NCBI RefSeq assembly: GCF_002095465.1
Contig: NZ_MLFP01000010.1
Coordinates: 1 to 64,000, forward strand
DNA: 64,000 nucleotides
Source: Pantoea rodasii
GTDB lineage: Bacteria > Pseudomonadota > Gammaproteobacteria > Enterobacterales > Enterobacteriaceae
Direction: 5' to 3'
Shown piece by piece: positions 18,033-28,079 of the stretch (within the stretch, counting starts at the first letter, position 1; every line of letters begins with the position of its first letter). The translations under genes were made by a program, and so were the position numbers. The notes below the pieces were generated by a model. It searched no databases, was not told the origin of the DNA, and saw only the letters and a program-made list of their open reading frames with translations.

Positions 18033-18914
18033 ATGAGCGAGGTGTTAACAGCAGGTGCAGTGCCAGCGGTCGCCAAGCCCAACCGCCGGGTGCTGAAGAA
18101 ATTTCTGCGCAATAAGAGTGCGCTGATCGGCGCAGTGATCGTGCTGCTGTTTGTTGCCGTGGCGCTGCTGGCGCCCTGGCTGGCACCGGCCGATCCGATC
18201 AAGGCGAACTTCCTTGCCGTGCGCAAAGCCCCTTCCGCGCTGTTCTGGTTGGGTACCGATGAGCTGGGCCGCGATATTCTGTCGCGTCTGATTTGGGGTG
18301 CGCGCACTTCACTGCTGGCGGGCTGCATCTCCGTGATGATTGCCATTTTGATTGGCGTGCCGCTGGGCCTGATCGCCGGTTACTGGCAGGGCTGGTGCGA
18401 TGGCATTATCTCGCGCTTTATCGAGGCGCTGCTCGCTTGTCCGTTTCTGATTCTGGCGATTGCGCTGGGTGCCTTCCTTGGGCCGAGCTTATCCAATGCA
18501 ATGATAGCGATTGGGCTTTCCGCCATGCCCATCTTTGCTCGCCTGACGCGCGGTCAGGTGATTGCTATCCGCCATGAAGAGTATATCGACGGGGCACGCG
18601 CCATCGGGCTGCCAGACCGCTGGATCATCCTGCGTTATGTGCTGCCCAACGTGCTGTCACCGATTCTGGTGCAGGCCACGCTGGCGATTGCCTCGGCGAT
18701 CATCACTGAAGCCAGCTTGTCATTTCTCGGCCTGGGCCAGCAGCCGCCGTCACCTTCCTGGGGCGCGATGCTGAACACCGCTAAAGGCTATCTGGAGCAG
18801 GCGCCATGGATGTCAATTTTCCCTGGGCTGGCGATTTTTCTCACTGTGCAGGGCTTCAATCTGCTGGGTGACGGACTGCGCGACGCGCTTGATCCGCGCA
18901 ATGACTCACATTAA
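18033..18914 (+). CDS. peptide-type ABC transporter permease (DppC-like)
   Basis: 293 residues. The sequence has a cytoplasmic N-terminus, a first helix around residues 36-55, the DppC-type HWLGTDELGRD-like block (WLGTDELGRDILSRLIWGAR) and five further helices. The coupling loop is EYIDGARAIGLPDRWIILR. It partners the DppB-like protein to form the channel. The next gene follows after nine bases. Confidence 0.92.
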   Translation: MSEVLTAGAVPAVAKPNRRVLKKFLRNKSALIGAVIVLLFVAVALLAPWLAPADPIKANFLAVRKAPSALFWLGTDELGRDILSRLIWGARTSLLAGCISVMIAILIGVPLGLIAGYWQGWCDGIISRFIEALLACPFLILAIALGAFLGPSLSNAMIAIGLSAMPIFARLTRGQVIAIRHEEYIDGARAIGLPDRWIILRYVLPNVLSPILVQATLAIASAIITEASLSFLGLGQQPPSPSWGAMLNTAKGYLEQAPWMSIFPGLAIFLTVQGFNLLGDGLRDALDPRNDSH

Positions 18915-18923
18915 GGAACCGTT

Positions 18924-20522
18924 ATGAGCGATTTGGATTTCAACGTTAGCTATGCCTCGCACCGCGCCCCGATGATGGGCCGCAATGCAGTCGCGACGTC
19001 TCAGCCGCTGGCGGCACAGGCGGGCATGCGCATGTTGCAACAGGGCGGTAATGCGGTAGACGCGGCGATTGCTACTGCGATGGCGCTCACCGTGCTGGAA
19101 CCGACCGGCAACGGCATTGGCAGCGATGCGTTTGCCATTATCTGGGATGGCAAAGAACTGCACGGCTTAAATGCCTCGGGCCGTTCCCCTGCCAGCTGGA
19201 ATGCAGAACGCTTTGCCGGACAGAGCACGATGCCGGAGATCGGTTGGGAAGCGGTGACCGTGCCGGGTGCGGTTTCTGCCTGGATCACACTGGCGGAACG
19301 CTTTGCCACCTTACCGCTGACCACGCTGGCGCAACCGGCCATCGAATATGCGCGTGACGGCTTTCCGGTTTCGCCGCTGATCGCCCATCTGTGGCAGCGC
19401 GGCTACAACAAACTGAAATCCCAACCGGGCTTTATTGAGTGTTTTGCGCCGGACGGCCGCCCGCCGCGTGCCGGTGAACTGTTCCGCAACCCGGCGCAGG
19501 CCGCCACGCTGCAGAAAATCGCCGAAACCAACGGAGAAACCTTCTATCGGGGTGAACTGGCCGAGAAAATGGTGGCATTTGCCGAGCAGCACGGCGCAGC
19601 GCTGAGCATGGCCGATCTCAACAACCACCGCGCCGACTGGGTAGATCTGTTATCACGTCCGTTTGCCGACGGCTCGGTGCAGGAATTGCCGCCCAACGGC
19701 CAGGGCATCGCCACCTTAATTGCGCTGGGTATTCTGGAGCAGTGGGACATCGGCAGCTACACGCCGGATTCCGTGCCGTGGCTTCATCTGTCGTTCGAAG
19801 CGATGAAGCTGGCGCTGGCCGATCTGGATCGTTACGTCACCGATTACGACCATCTCGAGTTCCCGGCGGAGCTGCTGCTGAGTGACAGCTACCTCAAGCA
19901 GCGTGCTCATCTGATCAATCCTGACCAGGCCGGGGATTTTACCTTCGGCTCACCGCAGCAGAGCGGCACCGTTTACCTCTCCACCGCCGATGCCAGCGGC
20001 ATGATGGTGTCGTTTATTCAGTCCAACTATATGGGCTTTGGTTCGGGCGTGGTGGTGCCAGGCACCGGCATTAGCTTGCAGAACCGCGGCTGCGGCTTCT
20101 CGCTCGATCCACAGCATCCGAACGTGGTGGCCGGCAGCAAACGTCCGTTCCACACCATTATTCCGGCATTTGCGCTGGATGCGGCGGGACAACCCTTGAT
20201 GTCGTTTGGCGTGATGGGCGGCCCGATGCAGGCTCAGGGCCATCTGCAGCTGGCGTTACGCATCATGCAGCACAAGCAAAATCCGCAAGCAGCGATTGAT
20301 GCGCCGCGCTGGCGCGTGGAGCAAGGCCGCGCGGTGGTGGTGGAACCGGGTATCGATCGTAACGTGCTGGCGAAACTGCGCGAGATGGGTCACCAGATTA
20401 CGGTGGAAGATCCGTTACAGAGCTACAACTTCGGAGGAGCGCAGGCGATTGTGCGCGATCCGCAGGGCTTCTATATTGCCGCCACTGAAAGCCGCAAGGA
20501 TGGACAGGCGCTGGTGTTTTAA
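18924..20522 (+). CDS. gamma-glutamyltransferase-family protein (cytoplasmic Ntn-hydrolase)
   Basis: 532 residues of the GGT superfamily, a proenzyme that self-cleaves before a Thr. The N-terminal block GGNAVDAAIATAMALTVLEP and the predicted nucleophile Thr at about residue 349 in SGTVYLSTAD, aligned with TTHYSVVD of E. coli GGT, are visible. No signal peptide is present, so it acts in the cytoplasm, unlike E. coli periplasmic Ggt. This subfamily (YwrD/HpxW-like) includes amidohydrolases such as oxamate amidohydrolase, so the substrate may not be glutathione. Last gene of the operon, presumably acting on what the transporter imports. Confidence 0.85.
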   Translation: MSDLDFNVSYASHRAPMMGRNAVATSQPLAAQAGMRMLQQGGNAVDAAIATAMALTVLEPTGNGIGSDAFAIIWDGKELHGLNASGRSPASWNAERFAGQSTMPEIGWEAVTVPGAVSAWITLAERFATLPLTTLAQPAIEYARDGFPVSPLIAHLWQRGYNKLKSQPGFIECFAPDGRPPRAGELFRNPAQAATLQKIAETNGETFYRGELAEKMVAFAEQHGAALSMADLNNHRADWVDLLSRPFADGSVQELPPNGQGIATLIALGILEQWDIGSYTPDSVPWLHLSFEAMKLALADLDRYVTDYDHLEFPAELLLSDSYLKQRAHLINPDQAGDFTFGSPQQSGTVYLSTADASGMMVSFIQSNYMGFGSGVVVPGTGISLQNRGCGFSLDPQHPNVVAGSKRPFHTIIPAFALDAAGQPLMSFGVMGGPMQAQGHLQLALRIMQHKQNPQAAIDAPRWRVEQGRAVVVEPGIDRNVLAKLREMGHQITVEDPLQSYNFGGAQAIVRDPQGFYIAATESRKDGQALVF

Positions 20523-20537
20523 ATCAAAACCGAACTG

Positions 20538-20559
20538 GGCGCACCAGAGTGCGCCTTTT
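20538..20559 (+). terminator. intrinsic terminator of the GGT operon
   Basis: GGCGCAC, loop CAGA and GTGCGCC are followed by TTTT, 16 bases after the stop codon. Confidence 0.8.
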
Positions 20560-20662
20560 CCCACCGTTTGCCGCCTCTCAACCCGTTGTACACGCCAGGC
20601 CATTGCACTATCCTTTAGGACCATTCCCACCGAATCGAATTTAGCCATAACAGGAGTTCAAC

Positions 20663-21376
20663 ATGGCGTCAGGATTATCCCGCATCTGGATGCGTACCGG
20701 CATGCTTATGGTCAGCGCACTGGTTGTGCTGCAACTTACCGCCTGTGGCGATAAAGAAGGCGATCAGCGTAAAGCCTTCACCGATTTCCTGCAGAACACC
20801 GCAATGCGCAGCGGCGAGCATCTGCCAAGCCTCAGCGAAAACCAGAAGCAGACTTTTGGCAACTACGCGGGCGACTACGCCATTCTGTATGGCTTCTCAC
20901 AGCAGGCCAATCAGGCGGTTGAGCAAGGTATGCGTCCGGTGGTCGATGAACTGGCCGCGATTCGCGTGCCGCAAGACTATCTGACCCGCCGCGACAGTCT
21001 GCGCCAGGCCAGCGGCAATTTGAGTGTGCTGTCACAGCAGATTCAGAGCGCCAAAATGCAGGCTGACAGCAGCAAAGCCACATTGAAGCAGCCAGACGAC
21101 CTGAAGAAAGTGTATGACAACGTGTACGCCAAAGTGGTGACGCAGCCGGCGGCTACGCTGATTCCGCTGTTGCCGCAGCTGCAGGCACTGAGCCAGGCGG
21201 CGGTGCAAACCGGCGATTATCTGCAGTCGCAGGGCACGCGTGTAACCTTCAACGATGGCGGCGTCCAGTTCCCCACGCAGGATCAGGCCACGCAGTACAA
21301 CACCCTGATGAGCAACCTCTCCAGCAATGCACAAGCGCTGACGCAGGCGCAAAATGCCGTGCAGGGTGGTTTGTAA
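20663..21376 (+). CDS. yiaF: DUF3053 lipoprotein YiaF
   Basis: 237 residues. A short signal sequence ends in the lipobox LQLTAC (Cys 28). The mature part DKEGDQRKAFTDFLQNTAMR is almost identical to E. coli YiaF, a DUF3053 lipoprotein of unknown function. The rest is alpha-helical and Gln-rich. An AGGAG site lies before the ATG. It stands alone between the GGT operon and the mannitol control region. Confidence 0.9.
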   Translation: MASGLSRIWMRTGMLMVSALVVLQLTACGDKEGDQRKAFTDFLQNTAMRSGEHLPSLSENQKQTFGNYAGDYAILYGFSQQANQAVEQGMRPVVDELAAIRVPQDYLTRRDSLRQASGNLSVLSQQIQSAKMQADSSKATLKQPDDLKKVYDNVYAKVVTQPAATLIPLLPQLQALSQAAVQTGDYLQSQGTRVTFNDGGVQFPTQDQATQYNTLMSNLSSNAQALTQAQNAVQGGL

Positions 21377-21495
21377 CGTCACTTTTTAGGCGTTCAGGGG
21401 TGACCAACAGGTCGCCCCTTCCCTGACAAATTCTTCAGTGCACCTTTCAGATTTTTCGTCACTTCCTTACAGCCTCCTTATCTGTATCGCTATTG

Positions 21496-21705
21496 TGTGA
21501 TCTGGCGCATTTTCGACCAGAAATAGTTTGTGATCTTAATCACACTTATGAAACAAACCATACGACCCCAAAGGTGACTTAAGTCACATTTATCCTGTTG
21601 TTTTGCTTAAAATTTCGCCGTCGTACTTTTCTTACACCTAATTTATGTGATCTGCATCACTTTATAGCACCCTGGCCACCCCAATTTAGAGTGATCTGCA
21701 TCACA
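21496..21705. promoter_or_regulatory. array of CRP-cAMP sites in the mannitol operon control region
   Basis: Four good CRP boxes are seen: TGTGATCTTAATCACA (21529-21544), GGTGACTTAAGTCACA (21573-21588), TGTGATCTGCATCACT (21646-21661) and AGTGATCTGCATCACA (21690-21705). A weaker half-match TGTGATCTGGCGCATT begins at 21496. The E. coli mtl promoter is known for several CRP sites, so strong catabolite control is expected. The gene-free interval 21377-21857 otherwise holds only the leader of mtlA. Confidence 0.88.
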
Positions 21706-21857
21706 CTTACCCCGTGCTCTACGCAGCGTAATAAACTAGTGCTAAAGTCCGCGTGCATACAGTGATGCCACGGCCTGCGCCGAAACGGCTCAATAAAAGT
21801 CTTAACAAAAACAAACGCGCTCTCTTATTGCAGAGCGTCTCAATAAGGGGTGGGTTT

Positions 21858-23783
21858 ATGTCCTCATCAGCGAAGGTCAAGGTCCAGAGCTTTGGTCGTT
21901 TTCTGAGTAACATGGTGATGCCAAACATCGGTGCGTTTATCGCCTGGGGTATCATCACAGCACTGTTCATCCCAACCGGATGGATTCCAAATGAAACGCT
22001 GGCGAAGCTCGTCGGCCCAATGATCACTTACCTGCTGCCATTGCTGATCGGTTTCACCGGTGGACGTTTGGTAGGCGGCGATCGCGGTGGCGTGGTCGGT
22101 GCAATCACCACCATGGGCGTGATTGTCGGTGCGGATATGCCAATGTTCCTCGGCGCAATGATTGCTGGTCCGCTGGGCGGCTGGGCGATCAAAACCTTCG
22201 ACCGTATGGTTGATGGCAAGATCAAAAGCGGCTTCGAGATGCTGGTTAACAACTTCTCAGCCGGTATCATCGGTATGCTGCTGGCGCTGCTGGCATTTAT
22301 CGGCATCGGTCCACTGGTTGAAGGTTTGTCGCACATCCTCGCGGCGGGCGTAAACCTGATGGTGCAGAACAACCTGCTGCCATTGACCTCTATCTTTGTT
22401 GAACCGGCGAAAATCCTGTTCCTCAATAACGCCATCAACCACGGTATCTTCTCGCCACTGGGTATCCAGCAGGCCAGCGAAGCCGGTAAATCCATCTTCT
22501 TCCTGATTGAAGCTAACCCAGGCCCAGGTATGGGTGTGCTGGTTGCCTACATGATTTTTGGTCGCGGTAGCGCCAAACAGTCTGCAGGCGGTGCGGCAAT
22601 CATCCACTTCCTCGGCGGTATCCACGAAATTTACTTCCCGTACGTGCTGATGGCACCACGCCTGCTGCTGGCGGTGATCCTCGGTGGTATGACAGGCGTG
22701 TTCACCCTGACCGTACTGAACGGTGGTCTGGTGTCTCCTGCGTCTCCGGGTTCAATCCTCGCGGTACTGGCGATGACGCCAAAAGGCGCGTATTTCGCCA
22801 ACATCGCGGCAATCATCGCGGCGTTTGCGGTCTCCTTCGTGGTCTCTTCTATCCTGCTGAAAACCAGTAAAGTGAAAGAAGAAGATGATATCGAAGCCGC
22901 GACTCAGCGCATGCGTGATATGAAAGCGCAGTCGAAAGGGCAGGCCGTTGCCGGTTCTCCGGTTATCGCCGATGCCAACAGCGTTGATGTCAGCCACGTG
23001 CGTAAAATCATCGTGGCGTGTGACGCCGGTATGGGTTCCAGCGCCATGGGTGCAGGTGTGCTGCGTAAGAAAGTGCAGGATGCCGGTCTGAGCAATATCT
23101 CGGTGACCAACAGCGCGATTAACTCGCTGCCGGGCGATGTGGATCTGGTGATTACCCACCGTGATCTGACAGAACGTGCGATGCGCCAGGCGCCACAGGC
23201 ACAGCATATTTCGCTGAACAACTTCCTCGATAGCGCGCTGTACAGCAATCTGACTGAACGTCTGATCGCCGCTAACCGCAGCGAAACGCATCGTGAAACC
23301 GTGCAGACGACGCTGGCAGACAGCTACGATGACGGCAGCGCTAACTTGTTCAAACTGGGCGCGGACAACGTGTTCCTCGGCTTGAGCGCCAGCAACAAAG
23401 AGCAGGCGATTCGTTTTGCCGGTGAGCAGTTGGTGAAAGGCGGTTACGTTCAGCCAGAATATGTTGAAGCGATGCTGGAACGTGAAAAGCTGACCCCGAC
23501 CTATCTCGGTGAGTCTATCGCTGTGCCGCACGGCACCGTGGAAGCCAAAGACCGCGTGCTGAAAACCGGCGTGGTGTTCTGCCAGTATCCAGCGGGCGTG
23601 CTGTTTGGTGAAGAAGCCGATGACGTGGCTCGCCTGGTGATCGGTATTGCGGCTCGCAATAACGAACACATCCAGGTGATTACCAGCCTGACCAACGCGC
23701 TGGATGATGACAGCGTGATTGAGAAGCTGGCGAACACCACCAGCGTGCAGGATGTGCTGGACCTGTTGTCGCCAAAAGCGTAA
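21858..23783 (+). CDS. mtlA: PTS mannitol-specific EIICBA permease MtlA
   Basis: 641 residues. Imports D-mannitol and phosphorylates it to mannitol 1-phosphate. The EIIC membrane domain fills about residues 1-340 (QSFGRFLSNMVMPNIGAFIA). The EIIB domain has its phosphorylated Cys at residue 388 (VACDAGMGSS). The EIIA domain has its active His at residue 558 (IAVPHGTVE). The start at 21858 gives the E. coli-like N-terminus MSSSAKVKVQSFGRF; 35 upstream in-frame codons are leader. Operon mtlA-mtlD-mtlR. Confidence 0.97.
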   Translation: MSSSAKVKVQSFGRFLSNMVMPNIGAFIAWGIITALFIPTGWIPNETLAKLVGPMITYLLPLLIGFTGGRLVGGDRGGVVGAITTMGVIVGADMPMFLGAMIAGPLGGWAIKTFDRMVDGKIKSGFEMLVNNFSAGIIGMLLALLAFIGIGPLVEGLSHILAAGVNLMVQNNLLPLTSIFVEPAKILFLNNAINHGIFSPLGIQQASEAGKSIFFLIEANPGPGMGVLVAYMIFGRGSAKQSAGGAAIIHFLGGIHEIYFPYVLMAPRLLLAVILGGMTGVFTLTVLNGGLVSPASPGSILAVLAMTPKGAYFANIAAIIAAFAVSFVVSSILLKTSKVKEEDDIEAATQRMRDMKAQSKGQAVAGSPVIADANSVDVSHVRKIIVACDAGMGSSAMGAGVLRKKVQDAGLSNISVTNSAINSLPGDVDLVITHRDLTERAMRQAPQAQHISLNNFLDSALYSNLTERLIAANRSETHRETVQTTLADSYDDGSANLFKLGADNVFLGLSASNKEQAIRFAGEQLVKGGYVQPEYVEAMLEREKLTPTYLGESIAVPHGTVEAKDRVLKTGVVFCQYPAGVLFGEEADDVARLVIGIAARNNEHIQVITSLTNALDDDSVIEKLANTTSVQDVLDLLSPKA

Positions 23784-23803
23784 CAGCACGTTTTAACTTC
23801 CCT

Positions 23804-23853
23804 GGGGCGGGCAAGCCCGTCCCACTTATACGGGGCGGATTTGCCCGCCCTTT
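23804..23853 (+). terminator. long hairpin between mtlA and mtlD
   Basis: GGGGCGGGCAA pairs with TTGCCCGCCC around an inner, nearly complementary pair CCCGTCCC/GGGGCGG, and ends in TTT. It could attenuate transcription or protect the mtlA 3' end; it may also be a REP-like element. The function is not decided by the sequence. Confidence 0.5.
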
Positions 23854-23877
23854 CGTCATTTGATATGGGTCAAATTT

Positions 23878-25026
23878 ATGAAAGCGTTACATTTTGGAGC
23901 AGGTAACATCGGTCGCGGTTTTATCGGTAAGTTGCTGGCAGATGCCGGTATCGAACTGGTGTTCGCGGATGTGAATCAGGTGGTTCTGGATGCCCTTAAC
24001 GCCCGTCATGAGTATCCGGTTCATGTGGTTGGCGAGCAGGCAAAAGTCGAAATCGTTACCGGCGTTAGCGCAGTGAACAGCACCAGCGACGATATCGTCA
24101 CGCTGATCGCTGAGGTTGATATCGTTACCACGGCGGTTGGTCCGCAGATTCTGGAGCGCATCGCAGGCGGTGTGGCGAAGGGTCTGGCCAAACGCAGCGA
24201 CAACGGTAATGTCCGTCCGCTGAATATCATCGCTTGTGAAAACATGGTGCGCGGCACCAGCCAACTGAAGCAGCACGTGCTGAACGCGCTGCCAGAACAG
24301 TATCACGCGTGGGTTGAAGCGCATGTTGGCTTCGTCGACTCCGCCGTAGACCGTATCGTGCCGCCGTCCGAAGCAGGCAGCAGCGATCCGCTGGAAGTCA
24401 CCGTTGAAACCTTCAGCGAGTGGATTGTGGATAAAACCCAGTTCAAAGGTGAATTGCCGAACATTCCCGGCATGGAACTCACCGACAACCTGATGGCGTT
24501 TGTGGAACGCAAACTCTTCACGCTGAACACCGGCCATGCCATCACCGCGTATCTCGGCCAGTTAGCCGGCCACGCCACCATTCGTGATGCGATTCTGGAT
24601 GAGAAAGTGCGTGCCGTGGTGCAGGGTGCGATGCAGGAGAGCGGCGCGGTGCTGATCAAGCGTTATGGTTTTGATGCCGACAAGCACGCCGCCTACATCC
24701 AGAAAATCCTCACCCGCTTTGAAAATCCGTACCTGAAGGATGATGTAGAACGTGTTGGCCGCCAGCCGTTGCGTAAACTCAGCGCGGGCGATCGATTGAT
24801 CAAGCCAACGCTTGGCACGCTTGAATACAACCTGCCGCACGCCAACCTGGTGCAGGGTATTGCTGCCGCCATGCACTACCGCAGCGAAGCCGATCCGCAG
24901 GCGCAGGAACTGGCTGCACTGCTGGCTGAAAAAGGCCCGCAGGCGACGCTGGCCGAGATATCTGGGCTGGAAGCCGATAGCGAAGTGGTCACCTCAGTGG
25001 TGAGTGCTTACAACGCTATGGCATAA
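23878..25026 (+). CDS. mtlD: mannitol-1-phosphate 5-dehydrogenase MtlD
   Basis: 382 residues, the same as E. coli. Oxidises mannitol 1-phosphate to fructose 6-phosphate with NAD. The N-terminal Rossmann motif [11 protein letters not shown] follows MKALHF, which fixes the start at 23878. The C-terminal domain carries the long-chain polyol dehydrogenase motif around [19 protein letters not shown]. Lies 94 bases after mtlA across the hairpin. Confidence 0.97.
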   Translation: MKALHFGAGNIGRGFIGKLLADAGIELVFADVNQVVLDALNARHEYPVHVVGEQAKVEIVTGVSAVNSTSDDIVTLIAEVDIVTTAVGPQILERIAGGVAKGLAKRSDNGNVRPLNIIACENMVRGTSQLKQHVLNALPEQYHAWVEAHVGFVDSAVDRIVPPSEAGSSDPLEVTVETFSEWIVDKTQFKGELPNIPGMELTDNLMAFVERKLFTLNTGHAITAYLGQLAGHATIRDAILDEKVRAVVQGAMQESGAVLIKRYGFDADKHAAYIQKILTRFENPYLKDDVERVGRQPLRKLSAGDRLIKPTLGTLEYNLPHANLVQGIAAAMHYRSEADPQAQELAALLAEKGPQATLAEISGLEADSEVVTSVVSAYNAMA

Positions 25027-25090
25027 TGCGCGCCTTTTAATAGCTCACTCGGGCGCGGTGCCAACCGTGCCCGTCGGCGGTAGTGGAACG

Positions 25091-25636
25091 ATGCAGGCAA
25101 TAATGGAAGAGAAGCAAGCTTTTGAAAACCGGGTGCTTGAGCGCCTGAACGCCGGTCGATCGGTGAGAAGCTTCCTGATCGCCGCCGTTGAGCTATTGGC
25201 TGAAGCGGTCAACCTGCTGGTGTTGCAGGTTTTCCGCAAAGACGATTATGCCGTGAAGTATGCGGTCGAACCGTTACTGCTTGGCGACGGTCCGCTGGGT
25301 GAACTGTCGGTGCGCCTGAAACTGATTTACGGCTTGGGCGTCATCAATCGTCATGAATATGAAGATTGTGAGTTGCTGCTGGCGCTGCGTGAGGAGTTGA
25401 ATCACGACACCAGCGATTATCGCTTTACTGACGATGAAATCCTTGGCCCGTTTGGCGAACTTCACTGCGTAGTTGCCTGGCCGCCACAACCCGATTTCAC
25501 CCGTGACGACGAGGCGTTGCGCAGTATGCTGCAACAACGCTATTTGCAGATGGTCCGTTCTACCATGGTGCTGTCGCTAACCGAGCTGATTTCACGTATC
25601 TCGCACAAGCAGGCGTTTAAGAAACCTGCCGTTTAA
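25091..25636 (+). CDS. mtlR: mannitol operon repressor MtlR
   Basis: About 181 residues. The core [20 protein letters not shown] to [14 protein letters not shown] matches E. coli MtlR, an all-helical repressor of the operon with no recognisable HTH. The start is uncertain: ATG 25091 and ATG 25103 are both possible, and the E. coli protein has a somewhat longer N-terminus. It lies 64 bases after mtlD. Confidence 0.92.
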   Translation: MQAIMEEKQAFENRVLERLNAGRSVRSFLIAAVELLAEAVNLLVLQVFRKDDYAVKYAVEPLLLGDGPLGELSVRLKLIYGLGVINRHEYEDCELLLALREELNHDTSDYRFTDDEILGPFGELHCVVAWPPQPDFTRDDEALRSMLQQRYLQMVRSTMVLSLTELISRISHKQAFKKPAV

Positions 25637-25727
25637 CAGCGTACTGCATGCATATCCGCTCGCCCCGCTGCAAAATCGCCCCGTTTTGATGTATCCTTTG
25701 CCTGTTTTCCTTAACGAGTTTCCCCTG

Positions 25728-26090
25728 ATGAAAGAACAAGAAAAAGCCGAGATCAAACAGCTCAGTGATCAACTGGACGCATTGAATCGCAAAGAACCCC
25801 AGCTGCTGGAATCTGGCGATGCCGAAAAACTCGGCGAGCTGCTGCGTGAAAAAGAGAAGCTGGTGCTGGAAATTGAACGCCTGCGTGGCGTGCGTGAAGA
25901 CAAGCTCAGCAAAGAAGCGCAACAGCTGCAGAAGCTGGGTTTCAGTCGTGAAATCACCAAGAAAGAACAAGCCAACATGGGCGCATTTAAGAAAAGCGTG
26001 CGCGGCCTGGTGGTGGTGCATCCAATGACCGCGCTCGGACGTGAGATGGGGCTGAAGGTAATGACCGGCTACGCGAAACAGCCGTTCTGA
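25728..26090 (+). CDS. yibL: YibL, ribosome-associated DUF2810 protein
   Basis: 120 residues, equal to E. coli YibL. The N-terminal two thirds is a charged coiled coil ([16 protein letters not shown]). The C-terminal [20 protein letters not shown] is the conserved signature. E. coli YibL co-fractionates with ribosomes; its role is unclear. It follows mtlR as in E. coli and is convergent with the next gene. Confidence 0.92.
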   Translation: MKEQEKAEIKQLSDQLDALNRKEPQLLESGDAEKLGELLREKEKLVLEIERLRGVREDKLSKEAQQLQKLGFSREITKKEQANMGAFKKSVRGLVVVHPMTALGREMGLKVMTGYAKQPF

Positions 26091-26097
26091 TAGCTGA

Positions 26098-27084
26098 TTA
26101 CGCGGCGTGTGACACGTCGCGTTCTACGCTTTCCACTGGTGCAGGTTCAATTCCTGCTGCCTGTAGCACCTGCGTATTGAGCGTATCCATCAGCGTATAG
26201 CGACGGCGATACTCTGCGCGCTTCTTACTGGCAATCTCTTCCAGCGCTTTCCTTTCCATATGCAGTGGCAACGTACACAGTCCATCGGCACGCGCCTCTC
26301 CGCCCAGTGACAGCCAGAACTCGCTGTAGCTGGCGAAGAATTTGTCACCTTTACTGTGGCGATAGCGCAGGCTGCGGAAAACATGCGTGGTATCTCCCAC
26401 CGCAGTTATCGCTTGCACGCCACACTGTTGCGCCAGAATAAATACGGCCTCCATTAATAAACGTTTTGGGAATACGCCATGTGCGGCTTTGGTCGCATCA
26501 CGGATCACGTCATTCGAAATGTGTTTACGCGGACCCTGTAAGCCGCCAATTAATAATGTGCGCTTGCCCTGCTCCTGAATAATTGAAAAAGAGAGCGAGG
26601 CAATATTCATGGTTTGATAATTGAGTGTCAGGGTTATTTCACCTTCGCGGTCAAAATGTCCTGGACAGCAATGAATGACAAAAGCTTCGTCATTTTTTCC
26701 CTGCATGGCGGCAATCTGCTGCGACGTCGGGCTTAATAACAGCTGGCGCAGTTTGACGTTATCCAACTGATCCATCGTGACATAATGGTCAAGCAATGCC
26801 TGAGCACGCTGCGCCACGCTGAAGCCCGCGCGCAGGTAGGGACGATGAGGTTTTGCCGGCAGCAAGCCCTGCATCTTCAACAGTTGTGGCAGAAACGGCA
26901 GTTTCGCTAACTCGTTGAGGTAATTAAACGTGGTAACAGGAAAGATTAAAGACCTTAAAGCAAATTTAAAGCGGAACATACTGCTGTTCCATAACTTATC
27001 AGGTCTGACTTTTCCGCTAATTAACGGCAAAAACAGGGATGCCGACGAATCTTTATTCGCCACAGGGGTAGTGATAGTAGACAT
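26098..27084 (-). CDS. VirK/YbjX family (DUF535) protein
   Basis: About 328 residues of the DUF535 family that includes Shigella/Salmonella VirK and E. coli YbjX, linked to envelope and antimicrobial-peptide resistance and often PhoP-controlled. The family core is seen in VIHCCPGHFDREGEITLTL, LLIGGLQGPRK and AVGDTTHVFRSLRYRHSKGD. ATG 27084 is chosen because the 16 codons before it are not family-like; the ribosome site is weak. No partner gene is nearby. Confidence 0.85.
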   Translation of the reverse strand: MSTITTPVANKDSSASLFLPLISGKVRPDKLWNSSMFRFKFALRSLIFPVTTFNYLNELAKLPFLPQLLKMQGLLPAKPHRPYLRAGFSVAQRAQALLDHYVTMDQLDNVKLRQLLLSPTSQQIAAMQGKNDEAFVIHCCPGHFDREGEITLTLNYQTMNIASLSFSIIQEQGKRTLLIGGLQGPRKHISNDVIRDATKAAHGVFPKRLLMEAVFILAQQCGVQAITAVGDTTHVFRSLRYRHSKGDKFFASYSEFWLSLGGEARADGLCTLPLHMERKALEEIASKKRAEYRRRYTLMDTLNTQVLQAAGIEPAPVESVERDVSHAA

Positions 27085-27222
27085 GGTTATTTTAACTTTT
27101 ATTTGATCAACTGCGGCTACTATATGCCCCAAATTATCAACGAAAAGTTAATAACGACCGCAACGGTATTGTCAGCAACGGTAATATCGAAGTGGTTTAA
27201 GAAGTGTTTAGAAATCGTAAAG

Positions 27223-27251
27223 AAAAAACCGGTGAAGCAGCTTCACCGGTT
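27223..27251 (-). terminator. intrinsic terminator of sodA
   Basis: On the minus strand AACCGGTGAAG, a short loop and CTTCACCGGTT run into six T, 25 bases past the sodA stop. Confidence 0.85.
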
Positions 27252-27275
27252 GTGTGCGTTGGCTATCGCCTGAAC

Positions 27276-27892
27276 TTACTTAGCGGCAGCAAAACGTGCT
27301 GCTGCTTCGTCCCAGTTCACCACGTTCCAGAACGCTTTGATGTAATCAGGACGTTTGTTCTGATACTTCAGGTAGTAAGCGTGTTCCCACACATCCAGAC
27401 CAATAATTGGCTCACCGGATGCGCCAGAAATCGCTTCGCCCATCAGTGGGCTATCTTGGTTTGCGGTTGAAACCACAGCCAGCTTGTCGCCCTTTTTCAC
27501 CAGCCACGCCCAGCCTGAACCGAAACGGGTGGTCGCGGCTTTCTCGAACTCAGCCTGGAATGCTTCAACGCTGCCGAAATCTTTTTCGATAGCGGCTTTC
27601 AGTTCGCCTTGCAGGCTGGTGCCCAGTTTCAGGCCTTTCCAGAAGAAGCTGTGGTTAGCGTGGCCGCCTGCGTTGTTACGCAGTGGACCTTTTTTGTCTG
27701 CTGGCAGCTGATCCAGTTTAGCGATCAGTCTTCAACCGGCAGGTTAGCGAATTCGGTCCCTTCCAGTGCTGCGTTTGCGTTGTTAACGTAGGCCTGGTGG
27801 TGTTTAGAGTGATGGATTTCCATCGTCTGCTTGTCGAAGTGTGGTTCCAGTGCGTCATACGCGTAAGGCAGGGATGGCAGTGAATAACTCAT
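27276..27892 (-). pseudogene. sodA: manganese superoxide dismutase SodA, frameshifted as read
   Basis: The start [20 protein letters not shown] and the end [16 protein letters not shown] are those of cytoplasmic Mn-SOD. Metal ligands are seen: His in MEIHHSKHH, His in NHSFFWKG and Asp/His in DVWEHAYY. The frame breaks after codon ~56 (LPVED): one base is missing at about 27728, where GAC-CTG is needed but GACTG is read. With that base restored the protein is 205 residues, as expected. AGAGGA precedes the ATG at 27892. A base-calling deletion is likelier than loss of sodA. Confidence 0.9.
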
Positions 27893-28079
27893 GTTCTTCC
27901 TCTCCATTTAGTGTTTTGCAGCACCACCTCAGCAGGGTGCCGCGTAAGCAGTCGGATCATTATAGTTAAAATCATGATCGGTAAAAGGGTTATCAATGCC
28001 TTAGATTTGATAAGGATTTGATGAATCTGGGAAAAGCACCGCACGCAGAGTCACATCTCATGCACGCGGTGCCGCAGGA

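Noticed and set aside
22752-23789. 345-codon open frame antisense to mtlA
   Set aside because: Codon-bias shadow of a GC-rich gene; the translation is rich in His/Gln/Arg with no recognisable family.
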